A stretch of 64,000 nt of DNA from an uncultured Chitinophagaceae bacterium (GCA_937907395.1 CALCII010000001.1:56534-120533); one strand, 5' to 3'; positions 1-8,216 are shown, counted from the first letter of the stretch. Notes: generated by a model not told the origin, from the letters alone. Made by a program: numbers and translations.

Positions 1-813
1 ATTTTTCTTTATTTGCCGGTTTTGTCAAACGCCCAGACAATACTTAAATTCTCAAACGGAGAGGAAATAACAGTAAGCGAAATTGATTTTAGTTACAAAA
101 GTATCCGGAAAGTTAATTTAGGTGTTAATTTAGGATTAAATGGGTTAGCAGATATTCAATTTTTTAATGCCAGTTACATAGCCCCGGACAAATTATATTT
201 ATCTCTAAACACAGGGATTGCAGGAGGGCATGTAGAGTCAATTATCTTTTTAAAGGGTAAAACAATAGAAAAAAATAAGATGATTGCCTTGAAATATGAA
301 AATGAAACTCCACGAATCCTGACGAGATACATTGCAGAGGTGACTGTTGAAAAGCGTAAACAGGTAGGATTGTATTTGGCAGTTTCTGATTACGGAAATA
401 TATTTAATATGTACAAAGGTGACCCAGACCTTGGGGTAGCTTCCTATGATAATAATGTGACTAATCTAACAACAATCTATGTTGGAGTTGGTTTTGTGAA
501 TTATTGGAATGCAAAAATCAAGATTGATGATAAGTATAAGCGACGAGTATTATTTATGGGTAAATCAATAATCGCTCCTTTTGTGTGTACAAACGGAAAT
601 GTTGTTAATGACAGAAGTCAAAATATTCTTCCAGCATATGGTGCAAGAATAACTTATGATTTTTTTGGCACAACAAGCCTGTTTGGCCTAACATTGAATA
701 TGAAAACTGGTCTTGATCTTTTTCAAAGAAAAGGTAAGGATCCGGAAAATATTTTTAAGCAAACCGGTGCTGCACCTATTTTTTCAGTCGGATTAGGACT
801 AAGTACTCTTTAA
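1..813 (+). CDS. Unrecognised secreted protein, N-terminus cut by window edge
   Basis: The frame is open from base 1, so the true start lies upstream. The first visible residues (FLYLPVLSNAQT) look like the end of a Sec signal peptide with cleavage after NAQ, as is common in Bacteroidota. A TTG at 13 is in frame but falls inside the presumed signal peptide. The mature part is about 255 residues, rich in beta-prone alternation and aromatic residues, and ends in GLGLSTL. That would fit an outer-membrane or periplasmic beta protein, but I recognise no family. The DNA is more AT-rich than the SUF genes downstream. Function unknown. Confidence 0.6.
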   Translation: MFLYLPVLSNAQTILKFSNGEEITVSEIDFSYKSIRKVNLGVNLGLNGLADIQFFNASYIAPDKLYLSLNTGIAGGHVESIIFLKGKTIEKNKMIALKYENETPRILTRYIAEVTVEKRKQVGLYLAVSDYGNIFNMYKGDPDLGVASYDNNVTNLTTIYVGVGFVNYWNAKIKIDDKYKRRVLFMGKSIIAPFVCTNGNVVNDRSQNILPAYGARITYDFFGTTSLFGLTLNMKTGLDLFQRKGKDPENIFKQTGAAPIFSVGLGLSTL

Positions 814-1138
814 CTATTTTATAAACCTTATTTTATAGAAATTGCTACTTAAAGCTTAATTACCTTTTCCAAGTATAATTTTGTAGCGTAAGCTCAAATT
901 TAGTTGGGTTGGATTAAATCTAGAAATGCCGAATAAGTGGAGGTAGTACCAAATTGCGAAGTTGGGTTGACATACGCCCTGATTCTACAATTTAATCTGC
1001 TTCGGGATATGGGAGAATATTATAATAGTTCTGTAATTATTTTTTAATTCTAGGACGATGATTATTAATATTATTTAAAATAATTCACAGGAATTTTCAT
1101 TTTTCTTATACTCGATAAACTGAATAAACAGAAATAAT
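814..1138. other. AT-rich intergenic stretch
   Basis: No coding frame with plausible composition. The word AGTTGGGTTG occurs twice (about 900 and 960), which may be a decayed direct repeat. No clear terminator hairpin or TAnnTTTG promoter was found. Confidence 0.4.
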
Positions 1139-1618
1139 ATGAAACACAATAGTTTTTTATTGATGGTTTTTATTCTATTTGGAGTGATAACTTCTGGTGG
1201 CAAAACAATGGCCCAAGATTCCCTTTCAAATTGTATTCCCTCTGAATATAGTAAAGAATATATTCTCCTAGTTCAACCCTTAAAAAAAATGCAAAAAACC
1301 GGAACGCCAGCTGTTAACTTTGAGAAACAGGTAAAGAAATATTTTAAAGGTAAATATGAGATGTTGTCGCCTGATATTAATGTGGATTACAATAGTACTG
1401 GTTCAAATGGCGACTCTGATGTGTCAAACCAATATCAAGTAAAAATATATCGGTATATATTTAAAGAGGCTCGATACTATGATCGCAAAGGCAGAATGAG
1501 TTTACGCTATTATTTGCATGACCGATTAACTGGCAAAAATTATTCCTCCGTTAGGGGGGTGTTAAGAAATGTTTTTGCACCTATTTTGAATGGACTTAAT
1601 GCTGAAATGGGCTTATAG
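1139..1618 (+). CDS. Small secreted protein of unknown function
   Basis: 159 residues starting at ATG. The N-terminus (MKHNSFLLMVFILFGVITSG...MAQ) is a clear Sec signal peptide with a cleavage site after about residue 26. The mature part is basic and tyrosine-rich, with a central YRYIFKEARYYDRKGRM stretch. No lipobox cysteine, repeat or sorting domain is visible, so it is probably periplasmic. It is AT-rich like the gene before it and separated from it by over 300 bases, so the two need not be one transcript. I do not recognise a family. Confidence 0.6.
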   Translation: MKHNSFLLMVFILFGVITSGGKTMAQDSLSNCIPSEYSKEYILLVQPLKKMQKTGTPAVNFEKQVKKYFKGKYEMLSPDINVDYNSTGSNGDSDVSNQYQVKIYRYIFKEARYYDRKGRMSLRYYLHDRLTGKNYSSVRGVLRNVFAPILNGLNAEMGL

Positions 1619-1674
1619 GTTGTAATGTTTACTCTTAACACAGAATTAAGCTAATTGATTTTTCTTTCGCCTTC

Positions 1675-1826
1675 ACATTGGCTCGTGTCTTCACAAACCA
1701 ATCAGCCAAATAGTTATACCTTCAGCCCATGGGCTGCCGGATTGCAGCGTCACCGAAGCGTAGCGGAGGTATAGCGGAAAGTCAAATTCTTTTGATTGAC
1801 CGGGATTGAAGCGTCCCGGCCGGGAC
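1675..1826. repeat. Palindrome-rich non-coding island upstream of sufB
   Basis: A GC-richer block inside AT-rich flanks. It holds two perfect 14-bp palindromes, CAGCCCATGGGCTG (1723-1736) and GTCCCGGCCGGGAC (1813-1826). There is also a TTGGCT/AGCCAA inverted pair near 1678-1709, and CCGGGA pairing with TCCCGG around 1800-1819. Words of the type GAAGCG/GCAGCG recur. It could be a REP-like interspersed element or a structured RNA; no coding frame covers it. Identity not established. Confidence 0.45.
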
Positions 1827-1928
1827 AAATGTTGATTCCTGCACTACAGCTCACAGCCCCCACAGCCTTCCACCCACCATCAGGAAGAAAAACCCCAACG
1901 GAAGTGGAATTTTTCCCGATCTCGAACA

Positions 1929-1954
1929 TTATTTATACTTTTTTGTATAAATAA
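1929..1954. promoter_or_regulatory. Perfect inverted repeat at the sufB promoter, candidate operator
   Basis: TTATTTATAC-N6-GTATAAATAA, two perfect 10-bp arms around a T6 spacer. It ends 6 bases before a TAnnTTTG -7 box, so it covers the place where the -33 element should be. That is a typical repressor position. The Rrf2-type regulator at the end of the same operon (8984-9463) is the obvious candidate ligand, which is inference. Confidence 0.6.
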
Positions 1955-1959
1955 GACCG

Positions 1960-1967
1960 TACTTTTG
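1960..1967 (+). promoter_or_regulatory. sufB operon -7 promoter element
   Basis: TACTTTTG matches the Bacteroidota -7 consensus TAnnTTTG. No good TTTG lies at the usual spacing of about 20 bases; the nearest TTTG (1942-1945) is 14 bases away, inside the palindrome. The predicted leader to the sufB ATG is about 45 bases. Confidence 0.6.
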
Positions 1968-2018
1968 CGGGACGATAATTGTAGAATCTTTTAGATAAAC
2001 TGATTAAACAAACTTGAC

Positions 2019-3464
2019 ATGAGTGAAATGCTGACCACCCTGGAGCAAACCGCCCTGAGTGAGTACAAGTATGGTTGGGTGACCAACATTGAGGCCGATG
2101 AAGCGCCTCCCGGTCTGAATGAAGACATCGTTCGCTTCATCAGTGCCAAGAAGAATGAACCCGAATGGATGCTGGAATGGCGCCTCAAAGCCTTCCGTCA
2201 ATGGCAGAAAATGGAAGTGCCCCGCTGGCCCAATGTCACCTATCCCGATGTGGATTTCCAGGCCATTAAATATTACAGCGCCCCAAAACAAAAGAAAACG
2301 CTGAACAGTCTGGATGAAGTGGACCCCGAACTGCGTGCCACTTTTGAAAAACTGGGTATTTCACTCGACGAACAAAAACGCCTCAGTGGTGTGGCTGTGG
2401 ACGCCGTGATTGACTCTGTGTCTGTTGCCACCACCTTCAAAAAGCAGCTGGGCGAAATGGGCATCATCTTCTGCAGTATGAGTGAAGCGATCAAAGAACA
2501 TCCGGAACTGGTGCAGAAATGGCTGGGTTCTGTTGTTCCTGTGACTGATAATTTTTATTCTGCGTTAAACAGTGCTGTGTTCAGCGATGGTAGTTTCTGC
2601 TATATTCCCAAAGGCGTGAAATGCCCGATGGAACTGAGTACCTACTTCCGTATCAATGCGGCAGGAACCGGACAATTTGAACGTACCCTCATCGTAGCCG
2701 AAGAAGGATCTTATGTAAGTTACCTCGAAGGTTGTACGGCCCCTCAGCGTGATGAAAATCAATTGCATGCTGCGGTGGTGGAAATTGTTGCGTTAGACAA
2801 TGCAGAAGTAAAGTATTCAACTGTTCAAAACTGGTTTCCCGGCGATAAAGAAGGAAAGGGCGGTGTATTCAATTTTGTAACCAAGCGTGGAATCTGTGCC
2901 GGCGTGAATTCAAAAATCAGCTGGACACAGGTGGAAACCGGAAGTGCGGTTACGTGGAAATATCCTTCTGTGATTCTGAAAGGTGATAACAGTGTGGGTG
3001 AATTTTATTCTGTTGCGGTTACCAATAACCGTCAGCAGGCCGATACCGGCACCAAAATGCTGCATATTGGTAAGAACACAAGAAGCCGCATTGTATCGAA
3101 AGGAATTTCTGCCGGTTATAGTCACAACTCTTACCGTGGATTGGTGCAGGTAGGAAAGAATGCTGTGAATGCCCGTAACTTCTCTCAGTGTGATAGTTTG
3201 TTGCTGGGCGATAAATGCGGTGCTCATACCTTCCCGTACATCGAAGTAAAAAACAGCACAGCACAGGTAGAGCATGAGGCCACTACTTCCAAGATTGGTG
3301 AAGACCAGATTTTTTATTGTAACCAGCGTGGACTTGACACAGAAACTGCTGTTGCATTAATCATCAATGGTTTTGCTAAAGAAGTTATGAACCAGTTGCC
3401 AATGGAATTTGCAGTGGAAGCGCAGAAACTGCTGGCGATTTCACTGGAAGGAAGTGTGGGGTAG
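2019..3464 (+). CDS. sufB: SufB, Fe-S cluster scaffold subunit
   Basis: 481 residues, the usual SufB length. SufB forms the SufBC2D complex in the cytoplasm, on which Fe-S clusters are built from sulfur delivered by SufS-SufE. The sequence shows the family core PVTDNFYSALNSAVFSDGSF, the beta-helix region and the conserved C-terminal block with QCDSLLLGDKCGAHTFPYIE and EHEATTSKIGEDQ. First gene of the SUF operon. The leader contains a promoter overlapped by a perfect inverted repeat. The 153-base gap to sufC holds a palindromic repeat element. Confidence 0.97.
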   Translation: MSEMLTTLEQTALSEYKYGWVTNIEADEAPPGLNEDIVRFISAKKNEPEWMLEWRLKAFRQWQKMEVPRWPNVTYPDVDFQAIKYYSAPKQKKTLNSLDEVDPELRATFEKLGISLDEQKRLSGVAVDAVIDSVSVATTFKKQLGEMGIIFCSMSEAIKEHPELVQKWLGSVVPVTDNFYSALNSAVFSDGSFCYIPKGVKCPMELSTYFRINAAGTGQFERTLIVAEEGSYVSYLEGCTAPQRDENQLHAAVVEIVALDNAEVKYSTVQNWFPGDKEGKGGVFNFVTKRGICAGVNSKISWTQVETGSAVTWKYPSVILKGDNSVGEFYSVAVTNNRQQADTGTKMLHIGKNTRSRIVSKGISAGYSHNSYRGLVQVGKNAVNARNFSQCDSLLLGDKCGAHTFPYIEVKNSTAQVEHEATTSKIGEDQIFYCNQRGLDTETAVALIINGFAKEVMNQLPMEFAVEAQKLLAISLEGSVG

Positions 3465-3602
3465 CACCACAGAGACACGGAGGGCACAGAGAAATAATAA
3501 CTGTACCCCAAGTGAATGAGAAAATTAAATTTTAATATATAAAAAATTACCTGCAGAACAGAACTGATCACAACAACTCTGCGATCTCTGTGCCTCTGTG
3601 GT
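3465..3602. repeat. Gene-less paired-arm repeat element between sufB and sufC
   Basis: The left arm (from 3465, containing CCACAGAGACACGGAG) starts directly after the sufB stop. The right arm (3577-3602, ending CTCTGTGCCTCTGTGGT) is its imperfect inverted copy, about 21 of 26 positions. The roughly 80 bases between them are AT-rich and non-coding. The same arms flank the GxxExxY gene at 5771-6212, so this looks like a deleted, MITE-like relative. Confidence 0.7.
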
Positions 3603-3617
3603 AAAAAAACAAAGTAT

Positions 3618-4382
3618 ATGTTGCACATAAAAAATTTACAAGCCCGCATTGAAGAGAAAGAAATCTTAAAGGGCATTAACCTGGATATCAAACCCGGAGA
3701 AGTACATGCCATCATGGGACCCAACGGAAGTGGTAAATCCACATTGGCTTCCGTACTGGCAGGACGTTCCGATTATGAAGTAACCGGTGGTGAAGTGGAA
3801 TTCAACGGAAAAGATCTGTTAGAGCTTTCGCCCGAAGACCGTTCCCGTGAAGGATTGTTCCTGGCGTTTCAATACCCGGTTGAAATTCCCGGTGTAAGTA
3901 CCACAAACTTTATTAAAACCGCTGTGAATGAAATCCGCAAATACCGTGGTGAAGAGCCGATGGATGCAGTGGAGTTCCTGAAGAAGATGAAAGAAAAAAT
4001 GAAGCTGGTGGAAATTGATCAGAGTTTATTGAGTCGTTCCTTAAACGAAGGATTCAGTGGTGGTGAAAAGAAACGGAATGAAATCTTCCAGATGGCGATG
4101 CTGGAACCAAATCTGGCGATTCTTGATGAAACAGACAGCGGATTGGATATTGATGCCTTACGTATTGTAGCAGAAGGTGTGAACAAACTCCGTGATGGAA
4201 AACGTTCTTTCCTCGTGATTACGCACTATCAGCGTTTATTGGATTATATCGTTCCCGATCATGTACATGTTTTGTACAAAGGGCGTATTGTGAAAAGCGG
4301 TGGCAAGGAACTGGCGCTGGAGCTGGAAGAAAGAGGATACGATTTTATCAAAGAAGAATTAGGAGAAAGCGTAGAGGCTTAA
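3618..4382 (+). CDS. sufC: SufC, ATPase of the SUF complex
   Basis: 254 residues, an ABC-type ATPase that energises the SufBC2D scaffold in the cytoplasm. Walker A GPNGSGKST at residues 34-42, ABC signature FSGGE at 146-150, Walker B AILDE at 167-171 and the H-loop histidine at about 203 are all present. It carries the SufC-typical KKRNEIFQ stretch after the signature. The start codon lies 15 bases after the right arm of a repeat element, so the leader sequence is partly repeat-derived. Confidence 0.97.
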   Translation: MLHIKNLQARIEEKEILKGINLDIKPGEVHAIMGPNGSGKSTLASVLAGRSDYEVTGGEVEFNGKDLLELSPEDRSREGLFLAFQYPVEIPGVSTTNFIKTAVNEIRKYRGEEPMDAVEFLKKMKEKMKLVEIDQSLLSRSLNEGFSGGEKKRNEIFQMAMLEPNLAILDETDSGLDIDALRIVAEGVNKLRDGKRSFLVITHYQRLLDYIVPDHVHVLYKGRIVKSGGKELALELEERGYDFIKEELGESVEA

Positions 4383-4387
4383 ATCAG

Positions 4388-4446
4388 CTCACTGATGACA
4401 TGGATGGACACAGAAACTATCTGTGAACTTCTGAGGAATCGGTGAG
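4388..4446. repeat. Nested hairpin repeat between sufC and sufD
   Basis: Outer arms CTCACTGAT (4388-4396) and ATCGGTGAG (4438-4446) pair with one mismatch. Inner arms CACAGA (4409-4414) and TCTGTG (4420-4425) pair perfectly. A related half, with ATCAGTG and ATCTGTGAG, sits at about 8344-8366 before the bacilliredoxin gene. Probably another family of interspersed palindromes. Confidence 0.55.
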
Positions 4447-4462
4447 AACAAAAAATTGAAAG

Positions 4463-5770
4463 ATGTCAGACTTAAAAGAATTAATACAGAATAAAATCAG
4501 CAAGGAACCTTATACAGGCAATGGTGCTTTGCAGGAGCTGAGCCGAAAAGGAATCCAGTTGTTCAATGAACAAGGTATTCCCACTGTAAAGCATGAAGAG
4601 TGGAAGTATACCCGTATTTCCGGGGTACTCAATAAGGATTTTAGTTATGCTGTGGATTCCACTGCTGTTACTACTGCTGATGTGGATGCAGTTCGTTTGC
4701 CCGGCCATGAAGCTGCCAATGAACTGGTATTCATCAACGGAATCTATCATGCCGAATTGTCAACCATCCGTTCATCAGCAGATGAGTTGGTGATTCTGCC
4801 GTTGAGTGAAGCAGCAAAAGGTGAATACAAATCAGTGGTGGAGAACAACCTGGGCCATAGTGCAAAATATCACACCGATGGTATCAATGCCATGAACAAT
4901 GCATTTGCCTACCAGGGTTTGTTTATAGCAGTGAAAAAGAATAAAGCGGTGGAGCATCCGTTGTATTGTTACTATATCAATGATGCAAGAACCAACAGTG
5001 TGTTATCGCAGCCTCGCACTCTTATTCATGTAGGCGTGAACGCACAGGTGTTCCTGGTGGAAGAAGAAATCACCATGGGGACCAGCGATTCGTTTATTAA
5101 TCGTGTGAGTGAAGTGGTGGTGGAAGAAAATGCCAATGTACATATCTACAAAATCCAGAATGAAGACAGTCACAGCAGTTGTGTGAAAACAACACATGTG
5201 CGTCAGCTGGGAGTAAGTAAAGTGAGCTCGGTTACTCTTACTCTCAACGGCGGAATCATTCGCAACAACCTGAATTTTATTTTAGAAGCACCCGGTTGTG
5301 AAAGCCATATGTATGGCTTGTATTGTGTGAAAGGCGAAACGCATGTGGATAATCATACCATCGTTGATAATGTAATGCCCAATTCTTTCAGCAATGAATT
5401 GTACAAAGGCATCATTGATGAAAATGCAACAGGTGTGTTCAATGGTAAAATCTTTGTGAGGAAGGATGCACAGAAAACAAATGCGTACCAGAGTAATAAG
5501 AATGTGCTCATGAGTGATACAGCCAGTGTTAACACCAAACCACAGCTGGAGATTTTTGCAGATGATGTGAAGTGTTCCCATGGTTGTACTGTAGGCCGTT
5601 TGGATGAAGAGGCTTTGTTTTATCTCCGTGCACGGGGTGTGGGAGAGAAGGCGGCGAAGGCTTTGTTGTTACATGCATTTGCAGGTGAAATTCTGGAGAA
5701 GATTGAACTGGAACCAATCCGTGGTTATGCAGAGCAGATTATTTCTGAACGGTTGGGATTTGAATTCTAA
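4463..5770 (+). CDS. sufD: SufD, Fe-S cluster scaffold subunit
   Basis: 435 residues, the normal length. SufD pairs with SufB in the SufBC2D scaffold and is thought to help iron entry. The C-terminal half shows the SufB/SufD beta-helix signature: RKDAQKTNAYQSN, then CSHGCTVGRLDEEALFYLRARG with the conserved Cys-His. The N-terminal KHEEWKYTR motif is typical of SufD. It follows sufC after an 80-base gap holding a hairpin repeat. Its stop codon directly abuts the left arm of the GxxExxY element. Confidence 0.96.
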   Translation: MSDLKELIQNKISKEPYTGNGALQELSRKGIQLFNEQGIPTVKHEEWKYTRISGVLNKDFSYAVDSTAVTTADVDAVRLPGHEAANELVFINGIYHAELSTIRSSADELVILPLSEAAKGEYKSVVENNLGHSAKYHTDGINAMNNAFAYQGLFIAVKKNKAVEHPLYCYYINDARTNSVLSQPRTLIHVGVNAQVFLVEEEITMGTSDSFINRVSEVVVEENANVHIYKIQNEDSHSSCVKTTHVRQLGVSKVSSVTLTLNGGIIRNNLNFILEAPGCESHMYGLYCVKGETHVDNHTIVDNVMPNSFSNELYKGIIDENATGVFNGKIFVRKDAQKTNAYQSNKNVLMSDTASVNTKPQLEIFADDVKCSHGCTVGRLDEEALFYLRARGVGEKAAKALLLHAFAGEILEKIELEPIRGYAEQIISERLGFEF

Positions 5771-6212
5771 CCACAGAGACACGGAGTACACAGAGATGAA
5801 AACACCAGATTTATACAGACTGAATAGCATTTCAGGAGCAGTAGTTGATTGTTCAAATTAGGGTACATAGAGAATTGGGGCCCGGCCTTCTTGAAAGTGT
5901 ATATGAGGTGTGTTTGATGAAAGAGTTGATAACTGAAGGGTTGAGCGTTAAGCGGCAGGTTAGTGTACCTGTAATTTATAAAGGCGAGATAATTGATGTC
6001 GATTATAAAATAGATCTTTTAGTGGAAGATGAAGTGATTGTTGAGTTAAAAGCAGTTGAAATGATTATGCCGGTACATGAAGCACAATTGCTTACTTATC
6101 TCAAATTGTCAGAAAAGAAATTAGGACTTTTAATAAATTTTAATGTTAAACTATTAAAGGAAGGCATTAAGCGCTTTGTTTTATAACTCTGTGCGCTCTG
6201 TGCCTCTGTGGT
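5771..6212 (+). mobile_element. Paired-arm element carrying a GxxExxY gene, between sufD and sufS
   Basis: The left arm (5771-5798, CCACAGAGACACGGAG...CACAGAGATG) and right arm (6187-6212, CTCTGTGCGCTCTGTGCC...) are inverted copies matching at about 21 of 25 positions. They enclose exactly one gene: its ATG lies in the end of the left arm and its stop abuts the right arm. The element fits between the sufD stop and 5 bases before the sufS ATG. The arms match those of the gene-less copy at 3465-3602. How such elements move is not known to me; mobility is inferred from the repeated arms. Confidence 0.65.
5796..6186 (+). pseudogene. GxxExxY family protein (PD-(D/E)XK-like), frameshifted
   Basis: The family motif is intact as GPGLLESVYEVCL. 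Downstream, the DYKIDLLV...VIVELKAV stretch resembles the D...ExK core of PD-(D/E)XK nucleases, to which the family is assigned. The first 20 codons from ATG 5796 (MKTPDLYRLNSISGAVVDCS) look like the normal N-terminus but reach a TAG. The rest, from VHRELGPG on, is in another frame. Removing one A from the CAAATT run at 5854-5859 joins the two parts into one protein of about 129 residues, the expected size. The alternative is a shorter protein from a rare start near 5845, which would lose the N-terminal helix. Sequencing error cannot be excluded. Confidence 0.7.
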
Positions 6213-6217
6213 AAAAA

Positions 6218-7459
6218 ATGACTCAAACTATAGAGCATAAGATATTTAATGTGCATGCCATCCGGGAACAGTTTCCCATATTGAACCGGATGGTTAAGGG
6301 GAAGCCATTGGTATATTTTGACAATGCAGCTACTGCACAGAAACCCAAAGTGGTGATTGATGCATTGACGGAGTATTACGAAAAATACAATGCCAATATT
6401 CATCGGGGTATTCACTCCCTGGCAGAAGAAGCAACAGCAGCTTACGAAGCAACACGGGACACCATACAACAATTCATCCATGCAAAACACCGTGAAGAAA
6501 TTATCTTCACACGTGGTGTTACTGAAAGCATTAATCTCGTTGCGTATACATACGGCAGAACCAATCTGAAAGCAGGCGATGAAATACTCATCAGTGGTAT
6601 GGAACATCACAGCAATATTGTTCCGTGGCAGTTGGTGGCAGAAATCACAGACGCCACGTTGAAAGTGATTCCTGTGGATGAGAAAGGTGAGTTGATGATG
6701 GAGGATTTTTATCAACTCTTATCCGGTAAAACAAAAATTGTTTCGATCGTTCATGCCAGTAATTCATTAGGTACAATCAACCCGGTAAAGGAAATCATTG
6801 ATGCCGCTCATAAAGCTGGAGCTGTGGTATTAATTGATGGTGCACAATCAACCGTACACCTTGATATTGATGTGCAGGAACTCGATTGTGATTTTTTTGC
6901 CATCAGTTCACACAAAGTATATGGTCCCACAGGTATTGGTGTGCTTTACGGAAAGAAGGCGATTCTCGAAGCCATGCCTCCGTTTATGGGCGGTGGTGAA
7001 ATGATAAAGGAGGTTTCATTCGAGAAAACTACTTGGAATGATCTGCCCTACAAGTTTGAAGCCGGCACTCCCAATATTGCAGATACAGTTGCCCTGAAAG
7101 CAGCCATTGATTTTATTAATACTGTTGGTAAAAAAGAAGCACGTGCACACGAAGATGCATTGCTGCAATATGCAACAGCTCAGCTGGAAACGATTGATGG
7201 AATCAGTTTGATTGGACAAGCAAAACACAAAGTAAGTGTGGCTTCATTTGTGGTGGAAGGTGTTCATCCGCAGGACTTAGGTATACTGCTGGACAATCAA
7301 GGGGTGGCTGTGCGTACGGGTCACCATTGCACGCAACCATTGATGAATCGTTTTGGTATTCCAGGCACAACCAGGGCCAGCTTTGCCATGTACAATACAA
7401 AAGAAGAAATTGATGTAATGATAGCCGCATTACACAAAGCGATAAAACTGTTACGATGA
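6218..7459 (+). CDS. sufS: SufS-type cysteine desulfurase
   Basis: 413 residues, class II cysteine desulfurase. It is PLP-dependent and releases sulfur from L-cysteine as a persulfide for SufE and the SufBCD scaffold. The PLP lysine is K233 in SSHKVYGPTGIG and the persulfide cysteine is C371 in RTGHHCTQP. The substrate and PLP motifs FDNAATAQKP and HHSNIVPW are present. The start codon lies 5 bases after the right arm of the GxxExxY element, so the bases just before ATG (AAAAA) are element-derived. It overlaps sufE by 4 bases (ATGA), implying translational coupling. Confidence 0.97.
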   Translation: MTQTIEHKIFNVHAIREQFPILNRMVKGKPLVYFDNAATAQKPKVVIDALTEYYEKYNANIHRGIHSLAEEATAAYEATRDTIQQFIHAKHREEIIFTRGVTESINLVAYTYGRTNLKAGDEILISGMEHHSNIVPWQLVAEITDATLKVIPVDEKGELMMEDFYQLLSGKTKIVSIVHASNSLGTINPVKEIIDAAHKAGAVVLIDGAQSTVHLDIDVQELDCDFFAISSHKVYGPTGIGVLYGKKAILEAMPPFMGGGEMIKEVSFEKTTWNDLPYKFEAGTPNIADTVALKAAIDFINTVGKKEARAHEDALLQYATAQLETIDGISLIGQAKHKVSVASFVVEGVHPQDLGILLDNQGVAVRTGHHCTQPLMNRFGIPGTTRASFAMYNTKEEIDVMIAALHKAIKLLR

Positions 7460-7899
7460 GCGAGTCAAAGTCAATAGCACAAATTGAAAATGAAATAGTG
7501 GATGATTTTTCTCTGTTTGATACATGGGATGAAAAGTATGAGTACATCATCGATATGGGGAAAAAGTTGAAACCACTTGAAGAAGAGCATAAACGTGATG
7601 AAAACAAAATCAAAGGTTGCCAGAGTACTGTTTGGATGGTGAGTGAGTTCAAGGATGGAAAAGTATTCTATCGTGCAGAGAGTGATGCAGTGATTGTAAA
7701 GGGATTGGTGAGCATGTTGATTCTTGTATTGAGCGGACATACACCGAAGGAAATTATTGATGCAAAGCTGGAATTCATCGACAGAATCGGAATGAAGCAG
7801 CACTTGGCACAAACCCGCAGCAACGGATTGCTGAGCATGGTGAAGCAGATGAAACTGGATGCCACTGTTTACCTGGCGCAACAACAAATGAATCAGTAA
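7456..7899 (+). CDS. sufE: SufE, sulfur acceptor for SufS
   Basis: 147 residues. SufE takes the persulfide from SufS on its active-site cysteine and passes it to SufB. The active site is C55 in KGCQSTVWM, the family signature. The start overlaps the sufS stop (ATGA), and the stop shares one base with the sufT start (TAATG), so sufS-sufE-sufT are a tightly coupled trio, unlike the repeat-filled spacers between sufB, sufC and sufD. Confidence 0.95.
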   Translation: MSESKSIAQIENEIVDDFSLFDTWDEKYEYIIDMGKKLKPLEEEHKRDENKIKGCQSTVWMVSEFKDGKVFYRAESDAVIVKGLVSMLILVLSGHTPKEIIDAKLEFIDRIGMKQHLAQTRSNGLLSMVKQMKLDATVYLAQQQMNQ

Positions 7900-8216
7900 T
7901 GGCAATTGATAAAGACATATTGAATCAGAAAATCATCGACAAACTGCAGACGATCTTTGATCCTGAGTTGCCGGTGAATATCTATGACCTTGGGTTGATC
8001 TATAAAATCGACATCAACGATAAAGGTTATGTGCAGATTACCATGACACTCACAGCTCCCAGTTGTCCGGCTGCTCAGTCATTGCCTGTGGAAGTGGATA
8101 ATAAAATACGTGAAGTGGAAGGTGTAACCGATGTGAACGTGATGATTACCTGGACACCCAAATGGGACAAAACGATGATGAGTGAAGTGGCAGCACTGGA
8201 ATTAGGATTTATGTGA
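7899..8216 (+). CDS. sufT: SufT, MIP18/DUF59-type Fe-S maturation protein
   Basis: 105 residues, a single MIP18 family (DUF59) domain as found in SUF operons. It is thought to help Fe-S protein maturation when demand is high; the mechanism is unsettled. Visible features are DPELPVNIYDLGLIY and the conserved TAPSCP motif with C56, and a C-terminal VMITWTPKWDKTMMSE segment typical of the SUF-associated subfamily. It overlaps the sufE stop by one base. The first of three tandem hairpins begins within its stop codon. Confidence 0.9.
   Translation: MAIDKDILNQKIIDKLQTIFDPELPVNIYDLGLIYKIDINDKGYVQITMTLTAPSCPAAQSLPVEVDNKIREVEGVTDVNVMITWTPKWDKTMMSEVAALELGFM

Noticed and set aside
2910..3275. 121-residue minus-strand frame opposite sufB
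   Set aside because: Shadow of the conserved sufB sequence.
6167..6715. 182-residue minus-strand frame opposite sufS
   Set aside because: Cysteine- and histidine-rich shadow of a clearly conserved gene on the other strand.
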